Shown: positions 19,677-31,584 of the stretch, piece by piece | How positions within the stretch are numbered: the stretch's first letter is position 1 | How the letters are laid out: every line of letters starts with the position of its first letter | Assembly: GCA_027886185.1 (NCBI GenBank) | Contig: WOAB01000041.1 | Span: 620,001 to 684,000 of the forward strand | Direction of reading: 5' to 3' | Source: Rheum nobile | Taxonomy: Eukaryota; Streptophyta; Magnoliopsida; Caryophyllales; Polygonaceae | DNA: 64,000 nt | Position numbers and translations under genes: made by a program | Notes under the pieces: generated by a model | Told to the model about the DNA's origin: nothing | Seen by the model: the letters and a program-made list of their open reading frames with translations, nothing else | Databases searched by the model: none

Positions 19677-19804
19677 TCTTGGACGCAACCAAGATTAAAT
19701 CTTTTTTTTTAAAAAAAAATTCATTTTTGGACGCAACCAGATTGCGCCAAAAAACGGGTGCGCGGCAAGAAAAACCGGATACGAACATTCTACCCGTAAT
19801 TACG

Positions 19805-21860
19805 AGGTCTTACGAATATGACCGGATGTTGCATCTCACCAATCATTGTAGGGGCATGCATTTATACAAGTATAAAGGCCGTATTATATGTAGGCACGCT
19901 CTTTCCTGTTAAATACGGAAAATGTTTCTCCTACCCAACCCAAGAGGTAGTCTACCCTCATTAAATAACTGTCCAAGTTAGCATTCTATTTATTAAAGAG
20001 AAAATAAGTAAATGTGCACTCCATTAATTAATTAGAGATGACATATGGGGGATTTAAAGCAGTTGGATTGGGATATTATTGGGTGCTAGCAGCTAGGAGT
20101 GGGTAAATTTATTTTATTACAACTTTTAAGCAGCATGATAAGTATAAGATAAATGGTAAAAATATATTTTACTATTATTATTTAGTAGGTAAAATACGTG
20201 CACATAATTAATTTGAGAATAAAACAAAGATAAAAGTGGTTATATATTTTTTTTTTGAAATGAAAGTGGTTATAAATATTAAGTTTAAAGTATAGATTTG
20301 ACATGGTGCAAAATGGGATACGAAATGAATATTTTTGTGCAATCTACTATAAATCTAAATGAGAATTTGCCATGCTTTGCTCTTTATTTACTTTGTTGTA
20401 ATTTGTTTGTTTGTTTAGTTATTGTATTATGTCCGGTGTACCCGGCCGGTGTCGATTTATTGGCCTCTCGAAATGAATATTCTTTGTTTGTTTATTTTTT
20501 ATTTTCAATTTTATAAAATTTATTAGGGTAAAATTTATTTTTCTTTTACATTTTCTGTTTAGCACACATAGAGATTATTATATTGTAATATAGTTCACTG
20601 AGTTGAAAAATAATGAAACAATCTTTTTAATACAATTTTCTTTTTATGAAAGTATTAAAAGATCTTGTAAGAATAATTTAATCTACTAAAATTTAAAAGA
20701 TATGTCTCATACAAGATTAATTTACGCACTGATTTACAATGAGAACATTATGATTCTTTTATATAATAATATGAAAAATATAAGTTACAACTATTCATCT
20801 TTTTTATCAACTTTTGTCTACAAATTATGGAAGTAAAAATTAAATGGATTAATTGTAAATTGTTATTATTCATTATTTATCTGCCTTATTCAAGGAGCAA
20901 GAGGAAAAACCGATTAAGAGGTTTCCAAAAAATTAAGATGTATTTATTCTCCTAAAAAACTTTAGCCTTCATTATTCACTCTCATTCAATTTTTTTCATT
21001 GATTAAGATTAAGAGTTGACTTGAGTGTCAAAGAATATTATGGGGGACAAAGCCCCACCCTTTGTTGCTCGTTATTTGCATGAGTCAACGCAGATCAGTC
21101 CGTTCGTCTTCTATGTGATTTCAGTAGATCGTCGCCAGTCTTAGTTATTATGGTGCAGTATTTTGCGCTTTTAATTCATATTGCTTATTATCATAACTAA
21201 AACTACATAGTATGTTGTATGATACTACAATTTCTTGATAACACACATATATTACAATTATTTTGTTTCTACTTATTATCACTAGAACTGTTTCAATGAC
21301 TTGTGTTTTTATAAATTTTGAAAAGCAATTGTTTTTTTTACATGATACTTTTTGATATGTAGATATGTCAAAAGATATGCAACATATGAAGATAATCATA
21401 TCAGATCGAGATACTTCTATGCTAAAGGTTTGTGTAATTTGGTTATAGATTTCCATGAAATTAAGACGATCTTACCGAATATGTTACCATTGAAATAATA
21501 ATAATGGATGAAAGGTCCACACAAGCATGAAATGTGATGAGAAACCCTGGAGCGCGATGTGGTCTTCAATTCTTCTTCATGGTTGATAACTTTTCGTTCT
21601 CTTCTGCATGCATCGCGATAAGTGCATCATTCCTAGTTGATAACTTGTCCTTTCGACCCTGCCACATGGTAGTCATGTAGCTGCTTACTCCTGGGGGATG
21701 CAGGACAAGTGGGAAACAAGTGTGAACAAGTGTATCTTGGTCTCTTTCCTTGGACAAACCATAAATAGTCGGGAAAAACTTTGGTTTGAGGACTTTTTTC
21801 GAGAATATGAACATGAGCACTCGAAGAACTGTGACAAAATCAGATCATGTTCTAAACTCT
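19805..21860. other. AT-rich DNA, no gene seen
   Basis: No coding pattern, RNA or strong repeat. The minus-strand open frame at 21566-21820 (Lys/Glu-rich C-terminus) may be a scrap of retrotransposon gag in reverse orientation but shows no motif I can name. Confidence 0.45.
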
Positions 21861-23180
21861 AGATGGCAAAGAAGACGGTCGACCACATCCAACATCTAAG
21901 GACAACCTTCAAGATCCTAGAGAAATATGATATGAAGTTGAATCCCACCAAATGCTCCATTGGGGTCTCATCGGGCAAGTTCTTTACATGGTGACGCAAC
22001 GGGGGATCGAAGCCAGTCCTGATCAAATCAAAGCACTTCTAGATATCCAATCTTCGTGATGCGCTAAGGATGTCTAGAAGCTGACAGGCAGAGTCACCGC
22101 ACTCAACAGGTTTATCTCAAAGGCGTCAGACAAGAATCACTTCTTCAACAACATCTTGAAGAAGAACAAGTCATTCGAGTGGACAAGTGAACATGAGGAA
22201 GCTTCCCAAGAATTAAAAAGGTACATAACTTGTCCCATTTTACTTTGAAAGCCAAAAAAAGATGGTGAAGCCCTATATATACTTGGCGGTCACGAAAACG
22301 ACAGTAAGCGTTGTTCTAGAAAGAAAGGAAGACATCGAACAGTTGCTCATCTACTATGTGAGCAAGACACTACAAGTCGCGGAGACGATGAGCAAGCCGG
22401 AGTCAGAACCAATTATCTCATCAAGAACATGATGAGCAAGTCGAGTCTATTTGGAAGGATGATGTGCATCTCAGTGGCTACGACATGTAGTACGAGACAC
22501 GTACGATGATCAAGTCGCAAGCTTTGGCAGATTTCGTATCCAATTTAAGCCCAACCTACGATAAGCAGATCGCAGGAGAGTTATTGCAAGTCGAGAATCC
22601 TATTCCTTTGAAGTGGATCTTGTTCATCAACGACGCTTCCAATCAGAATGGCGTTGGACTAGGGGTTGTCCTAAAACCGTCACAGGGGGATAGGGTAGCC
22701 TAAGTTATATGATGCGAATTCAAAGGAACAAACAACGAGGCGGAGTATGAAGCACTCGTGACCGGCATCACCTTGGCTAAGGAGACAGGCGTGAAGAACT
22801 TGAAGTAATCTGCGACTCCATGCTCATCATGAATCAAATTAACGAAGTGTATGCGGCACGCAACTCAAAGATGACAACTTACCTGGAAGTCGTCTGTGAC
22901 ATCATCAAGTCGTTCAACACGTTTAGTATCAAGCAAGTTCCCAAGGACACCAACGCAAAAGCTGACGCGTTACCCAATCTTGGTTCCTTCATCGATCCCA
23001 GGGAATACCAGAAGATTCCTTTACTACATGTAGAAGTGCCCGCCATTAGCAAACTATCTAACGTGTCGATCCCCATGCAGGTTAGTTACTCTAACAGATC
23101 TGATTCTTGGATCACTCCATTCTATAATTGGCTCAAGCATGGCAAGTTTCCACTCGACAAGAATGAGGCACGATGACTTC
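21861..23180 (+). pseudogene. Tat-like reverse transcriptase tail and RNase H
   Basis: The sequence starts just after where the YxDD catalytic box would be: VDHIQHLRTTFKILEKYDMK, then LNPTKCSIGV, GIEASPDQIKALLDIQ, KLTGRVTALNRFISKASDK (connection region). RNase H follows from about 22506: WILFINDASNQNGVGLGVVL (catalytic D changed or shifted in ND-A), TNNEAEYEALVTGITLAKE (E present) and VPKDTNAKADALPNLGS. Frameshifts or stops occur near 21990, 22065, 22240, 22703 and 22805. RNase H degrades the RNA strand during reverse transcription. The copy is clearly dead. Confidence 0.8.
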
Positions 23181-24280
23181 ACGCCAAGGCTTCCACCTTT
23201 GTCCTCAAAGACAAAATGTTGCTCAAGCAGGATCTCCACGACGGAGAATGTGGCAACCATTCTAGAGGAAGAAATCTTGCATTATGTGCTCATACTACAG
23301 GATATTATTGGCCCACTAGGAAGAAGGACGCAGTCGACTATGCGAAGAAGTGTGATGCTTGTCAAAGACACAGTCCAGTGTCCCATCAACCGTCTGAAGA
23401 TCTACATCCAATCTTATCACCTTGGCCTTTCATGAAATGGGGGATGGACATTGTCGGAAAGCTACCGGTCGCATCCGGTCAATGCGTCTGCTCGCCATGA
23501 CGGACTATTTTTCTAAGTGGATCAAAGCCAAAGTATTCAAAGAGATGAAAGATTCACACGTTATTTCTTTCATACGGAGGAACATCTTTAGCACATTTGG
23601 TGTCCCTAACACCATCGCGTGTGACAATGGATCTCAATTCATAAGCAACCTGATGTATAAGTTCTGCAAGGAACAAGGCATCAAGTTCGTCACGTCGACA
23701 TCACTCTACCCTCAAGCCAATGGTCAAGTTGAATCCAGTAACAAAGTTATTATCAACAACTTGAAGAAAAGGCTCAAGAAGGCAAAAGGCTTATGGGCAG
23801 ACGAGTTTCCATCTATCTTATGGTCATATCGCACACCTCCAAAGACTACGACAGGTAAAACACCTTTCTCTTTGGTAATTGGCAGTGAACATGTCTTACC
23901 CGTTGAAGTACAGATTCCCACATCTTGTTATCGCCTCCTCATGGAGGAGAGAAATGCATCACTTATGAGGTTCATGCTAGACACCGTCGGTGAGCTAAGC
24001 GACGATGCCGCCACCAAGATGCCGACTTACTAACAAGGGGTCATCATGAGATATAACCTCAACGTAAAGAAAAAACATTCCAAGTTGGAGATTGTGTCCT
24101 ACGCAAAGTATTTCAGAACACGAGAGAGGAGAACGCTGGAAAGCAAGGACCCACTTGGGAAGGTTTCAACCAAATCACAAGGGTAGTCGGATAGGGCGCT
24201 TACGAACTAGCAAATTCAGAAGGTGTGCCCGTCATCCGGAGCTAGAATGCGATGCATCTTAAGATGTACTATTTCTAAAA
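23181..24280 (+). pseudogene. Tat-like integrase
   Basis: The zinc-binding region (GECGNHSRGRNLALCAHTTG ... KKCDACQRHS) retains CxxC and one His. The catalytic core shows MDIVGKLP (first Asp), ACDNGSQF (second Asp) and ANGQVESSNK (Glu), so the DDE triad is readable across two frames joined near 23470. Downstream NLKKRLKKAKGLWADEFPSI, LWSYRTPPKTTTGKTPFSLV and GSEHVLPVEV are the usual Ty3/gypsy C-terminal motifs. Readable homology fades at about 24280 (MHLKMYYF). Frameshifts near 23300, 23480 and 24033 inactivate it. Confidence 0.85.
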
Positions 24281-24365
24281 TAGCCTACATTCTATGCATG
24301 TTACTTATTGAAACTCAATTGATTCAATAAACGCATACTTCTTTCCTATTACTATGCTATCATGT

Positions 24366-24760
24366 TCCCGCCCCTAGGGCAACTCCTAGTCGAGCTACAT
24401 CGTACTCCTTTGGCTATATTGACATTGTTCCCTTGGAGCTTGTCATGATGCCATCGTCTCCGCTGACGAATCCGGCTATACCGGTCATACCCCTTGGGTC
24501 ATGCCATGACGCCGCCGACTATATCGACGTTGTTCCCTCGGAGGTTTGTCGTGACACTAGGCTATATCAATGTTGTTCCCTTGGAGCTTTGTTGTATCGC
24601 CGGGCTATTTCAACGTTGTTCCCTTGGAGCTTTGCTTTGACGCCCCCAGGCTATATCAGTGCTTCATTGTGACGCCCCCAAGCTATATCGGTCATACCCC
24701 TCAGGTTACGTCATGACGCCCCTTAAACCCGACACGTGTCGGGACGAGCGACATCACCTA
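24366..24760 (+). repeat. Degenerate minisatellite after pol
   Basis: Irregular units of about 45-55 bp around GGCTATAT(C/T)(G/A)..GTTGTTCCCT(T/C)GGAG and TGACGCC. Related units return at about 24955-25090. A perfect palindrome CCCGACACGTGTCGGG (with CACGTG core) lies at 24728-24743. Confidence 0.75.
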
Positions 24761-25099
24761 AGTGTTTACGCGGCCCCAACTAGGGAAAGAAACGAAAAGA
24801 AAAAAAGGGTACGCTCACAAAAAAAATGTCCAGCTGGATTAGCCGTATCACACTTCTTCATACAGGTCCTTGACCTTGTCGGTACTGCCTCTATGGCATA
24901 TGCGCATGAATCCCCGACCAACCAGTCGACTTTAAACAATTACCCGTGCGGTTACTCCTAGTCGAGCTACATCGCACCCTTTTGGCTATATCGATGCTTC
25001 ATCGTGATGCCCCAAGGCTAAGCTGGTCACACTCTCCGCTGAGCTACGTCGTGACGCCATTAGCTATATCGGTCACACCCATTAGGCTACACTGTGACA

Positions 25100-25575
25100 C
25101 TTTCTCCATGACCCCTGACGGTCACCTATTAATATTGTGACGTACACGAAACCCGCGATCTCTCTCGTCTCTATGACGCCATGACCCCTGATGGTCACAT
25201 GTTAATATCGCGACGTGAATCGATCTCTCTTGTCTTTATGACACCATGACCCCTGACGGTCACCTATTAATATTGCGACGCGAATCTTGCGATCTCTCTC
25301 GTCTCTACGACGCCATGACCCCTGATGGTCACCTGTTAATATCGCGACGCGAATGCCGCAATCTCTCTCGTCTTTACGATGTAATGACCCTGATGGTCAC
25401 CTATTAATATCACAACACAAATCCCGCAATCTCTCTCGTCTACTATGCCATGACCCTTGATGGTCACTTAATAATATCACGATGCTAATTCTGTGATTAA
25501 TGTCTCCTATAACGACTCGACCCCTGTCGATCATCTACGCAGATCACGATGCAAGTTCCGTGATCAAGCTACAAA
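25100..25575 (+). repeat. Tandem repeat of about 66-75 bp, six to seven units
   Basis: Units start CCATGACCCCTGATGGTCAC and continue TTAATATCGCGACGCGAAT...CGATCTCTCTCGTCT. Starts lie near 25107, 25182, 25247, 25314, 25384 and 25450, with a decayed seventh near 25518. Such arrays after pol are common in Tat/Ogre elements. Confidence 0.85.
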
Positions 25576-26290
25576 CGGCAAGGCTCCTAACCTTATGGCT
25601 ATTGATGTCTCTATGATAGTGCCTTCTCTATCTACACTTGATGATGACATGTTTACTCCAGGTAACAGATCATACACATTGCTTCGGAAAGTATAAGTGT
25701 TTGTGCCTACTGTCTCTTAACCAAGTTGCAAGGGAAAGTCAAACAAGAAGAGATCATTCTCTGAGCATGTCTATAGTAAGTCTCCAAGCGTATAGACACC
25801 TTCACTAACTTTCGATAAACGCATCGAGAGGAATGCAGAAGGCGAACTAGTGAGAGAGCAAGTATTGAGATCAAAAGAAGTAGATTACTCATTCATGGGA
25901 GATACATTCTTCTATTCTACTTGGCTTATGTTGTACAAAGAGTCTACTACATAAACTATGCCAACTATTGCTTCAATGACATCTTCGACATCCTCAACAT
26001 CCTCAATGACATCTCCGAGACTTCAACGTTTTCCATTGATCTTGTCATCCTTGATGCAACGCGAGAAGCTTGAGTACCATCGTCTCCAGAACACGATCAT
26101 ATCCCATGCTTCATTTGGGGTTGCTTCGGGTCTTGGTATACCTGCACAACCAAATACACAAGAGATACAATGTATATACAAGCAAGTCATAAAGAAAGGG
26201 CTATTTCTACTTAAACTTCGTCCCCATGGACGAAGGCAAAACATTGTCAAACCGCCCACAAGGGGTGGGCCGAATGTTCAAAACACCATC
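25576..26290 (+). other. Spacer between tandem repeats and antisense ORF
   Basis: No domain recognised. A 127-codon plus frame (25958-26341) is Ser/Thr-rich and unsupported. Confidence 0.45.
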
Positions 26291-26293
26291 CCA

Positions 26294-28252
26294 CTACGGA
26301 CAAAGGTCACTACTACCATAGTTCTTAAAAAACATTCTTGAGGTAGAAGGAGGGTCCAACACGTCTTCCTCCACCACTGGATCTTGTTTCTCCCCAAGGG
26401 CTTGCTCATCTTCCTCAACGTCAGTGAGCTTTTGTGACATCATACTTGGGAAAACATGCTTGGAGGGATAAGCGTCGTGAAACGCCTTCCTCTCAACGAC
26501 CGCGTCCCAATCCATATGCTTCCTGGCGGCAGCATCCTCTATGGCCTCCACCTTGGCCAACCAAGAGTAGTAGGATGCAGCCTCATCAAGTTCTGTAACC
26601 AATCGCGCGCTCTCCTATGTTGCCGCCAGCTTATCCTACTTGAGACGGGTCCTCTTGTCGTCAAGCTGCATGATCCTTTTTTAGTCAATATGCTCTGCGA
26701 CAGCTCGAAGTTCTTGGAAGTCAGGGCCTTGATTGAACTCTTGTCATCTCGGCCCGCTTCTCTAGAGAATTCATCTTGGAAGATAGCCCCCTAAGGTGAT
26801 CCCAGGCACACAGCGTCCCCTGGAGGACCTGTTAAGAGAAGATTGTCAAATATAATAAGGGTGATAACAACAAAGATGACATGATGAACATAAGATTGTC
26901 TTACATGCCAATGTGTAGCAAGGAACTCTCCAATGACGTCGACTATGTCGACGACCTTGTAATGCTCCTTGGCTAACAACGATCAGACGTCTTGCATCAT
27001 TTGAAGGATGCATCTAGTAAGGATTGACGACGATGCAAGTAACCCCGAGAGTTTCGACACGTTCATGGAAGGCGACAACTTCCCTCGGAAGGCCTCCTTA
27101 TCTACGTCCAGAGTGGTCCTTGGTACCTTAGGAGCATCAGATGAGAATACGACAGATTCGGAGGCGGAGGAACCTTCCCTTGACAACTTCCTCTTCTTCA
27201 CCGTTATCCTCTCCGCCGCGGATTCTACCCGTCTAGCCCTTGAAGATACACACGAGTTCCAGGCAGTTATTCGTTAAAGACAACTAAGACGCGTCAAAAA
27301 AGAAAGAAGACATAAAACTTACACATCTTTGAAGGTGGTGTCACTGCAACAACCTCTTCAACTGCGGGCTCAGGTAAAACGACCTCCGTAAAGGTCCTTT
27401 CAGATGCTAGGAGCTTGAGGATTCTCTTCATAATTTCCTCCAACTCCTCCCTCGCTAGAATGTCGTCGTCATTCACTGTCAACAAAGAGAAGTGGGGATA
27501 TGGTTAATCAAACATCGAAAAATGCATAAATATAGTTCAAAGTTACCCTCGTTCTGCCATGAATTATTCAGGAAGCTGCATTTATTTCCCAACGAAGCCT
27601 TCTTGACGAAGAAGAAGCGGCCATACCATCTGCAGCCGTTCTTCATCGTGTCAATCACCAAGGCTGGTTTGTTGGGTCAAAGCTTCAGGGTGATTCAACC
27701 CAGTCCATAGAGAGCGATGGAGTATGAATGGAGGAGGTCATGGATCGAAAAAAGGGATGTTGTGTTTGGCAATGATTCGATCAAGAGTGCAAAAGATCCT
27801 CCAAGTTTGTGGGAGGATGTGGCCTATTTCTATGTCCAAGATGGCTAGAAAGGAGCGCACAAGGGGTTAGAAGGGAAGACAATGGCCTATCTGGAACTGA
27901 TACTCAATCATGCAAACCCAACCTTTGCAGAAGTGATCGAGGAAAACGGAAGCTGCAATGAAAGCTCTGGGATTGGTGACAAAAGAGGGGCGTTTATAGG
28001 GATTAGTCAGAATATATTGAGGGAAGAAACAGGGAAGGTCACCCTCAAGGTTTTGAGCATTGAGGAGGTTTTGGTTTTCCACCATTGAAGGAGTTTTCGA
28101 GGAGAAGGAAAGTGAAGAAGATGATGGTAGAGAAGGGAGAACTGTATCAGTGAAGTTGCAAAGGTGCAGAAGAAATGTAGAGAAGAAAAGCGAGATTGTG
28201 TTGCCTTAAATGGAGATAGAATCGGCGTTTGAAATTTGAAAAGATTTGACAT
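26294..28252 (-). pseudogene. Antisense ORF region of the Tat-like element
   Basis: Minus-strand frames read in order from 28252 to 26294. The upper part has PRAFIAASVFLDHFCKG, FLAILDIEIGHILPQTW and, at about 27600, CRWYGRFFFVKKASLG. The lower part has an Ala/Glu-rich helical stretch (AASYYSWLAKVEAIEDAAAR, EEDEQALGEKQDPVVEED). Several Tat-lineage elements carry an antisense ORF at this place, and the upper part resembles the putative gypsy-type transposon domain (PF04195) in pattern. Several stops and shifts interrupt it, and introns are possible. Function is unknown. Confidence 0.45.
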
Positions 28253-28348
28253 GACCTTTTATTTGAATGGGCTCCGAGTTCCAAGATGGCATAATGAAGA
28301 CGTTTCCCATACGCATGATGATTCACCTGCTAAATGCCTTAGGGGTAT

Positions 28349-28860
28349 TGTTAGGGCCCTAGGATCGCATCCACATTGGGGAAGATCATGTTTCCTAATA
28401 TAGCATGCCCTTATCTTGGAGGATCACGCAGCTGGCATCACTTGCACGTCAATGCTTATGTCTGTTAGGAGATATATTTTCCTTATCCAATAGAAGAAAA
28501 TATTTTGTACCGTGTATATTTATCTTATCTTAAGCTCCAAGCTAGAATATCTTTCTATCTTTATGGTAAGATCATATTCCTTGTAGGACTACCCTTGGAT
28601 CTCTATATAAGGAGGGGGGGGGGGGGGGGGGGGGGGGAGAGGGGTACCAATACCTTGTAAGATACAAATTCATACACTCTCGAGTTAATACAATCATACA
28701 TTCATACGAATCTTACACAAGCATAATCCTTAATTTTCTCATGATCAATCCGTTCTTTCATTATCAAGTGTGTAACCCTTGACCCTATACTTCACAAATA
28801 AGCGGATAGCGTCAAGATACGAAATCCGCCCAAAACAATAACTACTCTTTGCAATGGTAA
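28349..28860 (+). repeat. LTR-like 3' end of the Tat-like element
   Basis: It begins TGTTAGGGCCCTAGG after a short purine-rich run and contains a TATA box (TATATAA, 28604-28610) immediately before a 24-base G run. A Tyr-rich, A-rich leader follows. The exact 3' border (near 28790-28860) and the partner LTR were not found, so this remains probable only. Confidence 0.4.
28614..28637 (+). repeat. G24 homopolymer next to a TATA box
   Basis: Twenty-four uninterrupted G residues, then AGAGGGG. They lie 4 bp after TATATAA. The length could be affected by sequencing or assembly. Confidence 0.9.
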
Positions 28861-29260
28861 AAAATGATGGAGATTCGACAAGACTTTCAAAAAGGACAAA
28901 TCTAGCAAGTTGGGGATAGAAAAACGATAAAATTTTAGAAAGATTGATGGATACTTAATAAATCACTGGAACATATAGTGAACATGACACCAAGAAATAA
29001 TCCTAATGCTCGAGTGGAAGAATTCATGAAAAATAGTAAAAACTGGAATTAAAATAAACTTGATCAAGTGCTTCCTCCTTATATACTTTTGTTAATTACA
29101 TCTACTCAAATACTTGTCAACCAGATCATTGATCGTATGTAATGTGAACCTAACAAGAATGGTTGATTCTCCACAAAATCTGCAATGGAAATGATAATTA
29201 ATTAAGAATAAACACTTTAGCGCGTACGACTCCTCTTGGATTTGAAAACTAGATACATAT
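28861..29260. other. AT-rich DNA, probably decayed LINE upstream sequence
   Basis: No motif recognised. It directly precedes readable LINE sequence. Confidence 0.4.
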
Positions 29261-30190
29261 CCCAAAGTTAAAAACTTCATATGGAAAATAATCAAGAATG
29301 AACTACCGACTAAAATGAGACTAAAAGAAAAAAGTATATTGTTTCCTTCAGAATGTATCTCGTGTACTCATCAAACTGAGGACACAAACCACTTATTAAT
29401 TACCTATAACCACATGTTACAAATGACTATAAAAATAAATGTTGATACTGGAAGATATATTTGAAATTTAAACTCAGCAAATAGAGGAATCCAAGAGATT
29501 GTGGATGAGATTAGGAAGAAGTTAAGTCAAAGCCAATTTACAGAATTGATGGTTACGTGGTGGAAGTTATGGTACCAAAGAAACCATAAAACATTCTCAA
29601 ATGACAATATGCAAAATGAAACTATTAAGGACTTAAACAAGTATATTATAAATTTCTCAAAAACATGGAATAAAACAAAAGCATGGTATTCGGACTGCAC
29701 AATCACCACTAAAGATACAAAGAGAGCCTAAATGAACAAGCAAAAATGTAAGAATCTGATATGGAAAAAATACCACCAGACAAGGTTGTCAAAATTAATC
29801 TAGATGGTTCCACAAAATCAAATGGAGACTCAACTTCTGGAATTATATAATAAAAAATGACAAAGGGGAACAAATACTAATCAATGTTGATCATTGTTGC
29901 TAATATACAACACTCAAAACCGAGGCTTTAGCCTTTCGAAATGTCCTTGTTAAGGCAAAAGAAATGAAATTTGAACAAATTGAAATCGAAAATGATAATC
30001 TAACAATTGTTAATGTACTCAATCATATATGGCATTGTCCACGAGAAATCGAAATTATCATCTCTAATATCTTTTTTTGTTACAATCTTTTATGACAATG
30101 CAAATTATGCATACCTTTCGTTAAAATTAATGTATTGGCTGACCATTTTGCAAATCTCTGTCATTTACATTCACTGGAAGATATCATGAT
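29261..30190 (+). pseudogene. L1-type LINE 3' part: zf-RVT and RNase H
   Basis: The plus strand reads KNFIWKIIKNELPTKMRLKE then CISCTHQTEDTNHLLI, the zinc-binding zf-RVT domain found after LINE reverse transcriptase. From 29501 comes FTELMVTWWKLWYQRNHKTF, the usual linker. From about 29780, DKVVKINLDGSTKSNGDSTS starts an RNase H (RVT_3) domain with its first Asp, continuing in broken frames to about 30190. Stops and frameshifts are frequent. It encodes no working enzyme. Confidence 0.75.
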
Positions 30191-30730
30191 AAATCTAGAA
30201 TTTCTGATTCTCATCCGAAAGGATGTTATAAGTTGATTTTCAAGTAGATCTTGAAACTAGTCTAATTCTTACCTTATAAAAAATTGGCCAACTCATGAGG
30301 GTAGTATACCTTGGGGGAAGAAAAACATCTTCCTATGATCACGTGCACCCTAAAATATGCCCCTAAAATTTTCCTTTTTCATCGTTTTACACTTTTTTTT
30401 TTGTAATTTCAGCATCCATAAATATTATAAACAGAACACACAAATTGAAAATAAGTACGTATTTAACTGAGCAGACCCATAAATTTTTTGGTCCGGTATG
30501 TGTGAATCACACAGTGTGATATGATTTAAGAACATGAAATTTCACACCGTTTGTGAAATATGATGGACTTCTGGCCCAAGCCCAACTAAGTGATATTTTG
30601 TTCGGACGTATTTATAACGGGTCGTAACAAGCCTGGTCGTCTCCCTGGGCTCGTAACGCAACGTCTGAGAGAATGTTCAAGAAAACCACTGCGTTTGTGA
30701 TCCCCTCAAAATTAAACTCATTGTTTAAAA
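30191..30730. other. Intergenic DNA, no gene seen
   Basis: It contains a small dyad, TCACACAGTGTGA, near 30507. Nothing else recognised. Confidence 0.5.
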
Positions 30731-30734
30731 GAAA

Positions 30735-30764
30735 CTAGGTTCTCGACATCGTGCTTCGCACGGA
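30735..30764 (-). mobile_element. Helitron 3' terminus
   Basis: Minus strand: hairpin CCGTGCGAAGCACG, 10-12 nt, then CTAG followed by T. This is the standard Helitron 3' end (GC hairpin shortly before CTRR, insertion beside T). The body would extend to higher coordinates; its 5' TC end was not found. Confidence 0.6.
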
Positions 30765-31584
30765 GAAAATGTAATTTTTAATTCATAGTATTTATTTAAC
30801 TTAGCATGTTAAGTGTAGTAATAACATGCTAATTATGTTGAGAGCATGTAGTTTTATTTTGTTTTGTGCATTAGTTTAGATAGGCTCGCAAAATATCATG
30901 CTTGTTCTGCCTCTTAAATAACAGATAAAATATATTTAACAGAAGGTAGAATTTTTGTAGACAATGTCTTCTATATAGATTAATGAATGTATACATTATT
31001 TATGAAATATTATACATGACCATGTATCAGTATGAGCACATTTATATTAGAAGATAAGAGAAATTGTATAGAAAATGTACCATATGTTTGTTAATGAAGA
31101 AACTTTATATATGATAAAAGAAAAGTATATAGTTAGTATTAGAGTTGTAAATTTGTAGTTATCGAGTTTGTTTGTGAATCTTATAAACGTGTAAAATGTG
31201 TTATTTTGTTACTCTTGTATTCTTTATTCACTGTTGATCTACTGATTTTTGGATCGGACCTCGACCTTAAAAAAGTTCGGCCGGTGAGGTATGGTTGTAC
31301 GTCGGTACATGTTTTGATATGTGTATATCGAAGGAATCAAATTTGTAATATATTGGATTTTATAGGGAAATATTTCAAATTTTCATAAAGCATAGGCTAA
31401 AAGATAATTTTTTATTTAAATAGTCAATTCACTAAGGGTCTCTATCTATATACATATATCGTTATTAAAATGGAAGTTTTCCGCTTATGTATTGGCATCA
31501 CATTCATTGGGTCTACATGACGATCTCCAGATGAATCTAGACAACAAACCTTTAATAAAAATTTAATACAGAATTTGTTTTATC
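30765..31584. other. AT-rich DNA, possible Helitron interior, no gene seen
   Basis: No coding or repeat structure recognised. Confidence 0.45.

Larger units (their letters stand above)
12677..19795 (-). mobile_element. About 7.1-kb MULE carrying a PMD gene
   Basis: The flanks carry a near 9-bp duplication: ATAATTACG at 12668-12676 and GTAATTACG at 19796-19804 (8 of 9 match). The termini are inverted and similar over about 130 bp: both contain GCGCACCCG, GGTTGCG(C/T)CCAAAA, poly-T/poly-A and TTTAATCTTGG in matching order. Inside are telomere-like tracts, a U2 snRNA piece, two large direct repeats and a five-exon plant-mobile-domain pseudogene. No MULE transposase was found. PMD genes are known to be carried by some plant MULEs. 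A hAT element is nested near the right end. Confidence 0.75.
21861..28860 (+). mobile_element. Decayed Tat-like Ty3/gypsy element, 5' truncated
   Basis: On the plus strand: RT tail, RNase H, integrase, two tandem-repeat blocks, an antisense ORF region and an LTR-like 3' end with TATA box. This order, with repeats and an antisense reading frame after pol, is typical of Tat/Ogre/Grande-type elements. Gag, protease, the catalytic half of RT and the 5' LTR are absent. Confidence 0.7.
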
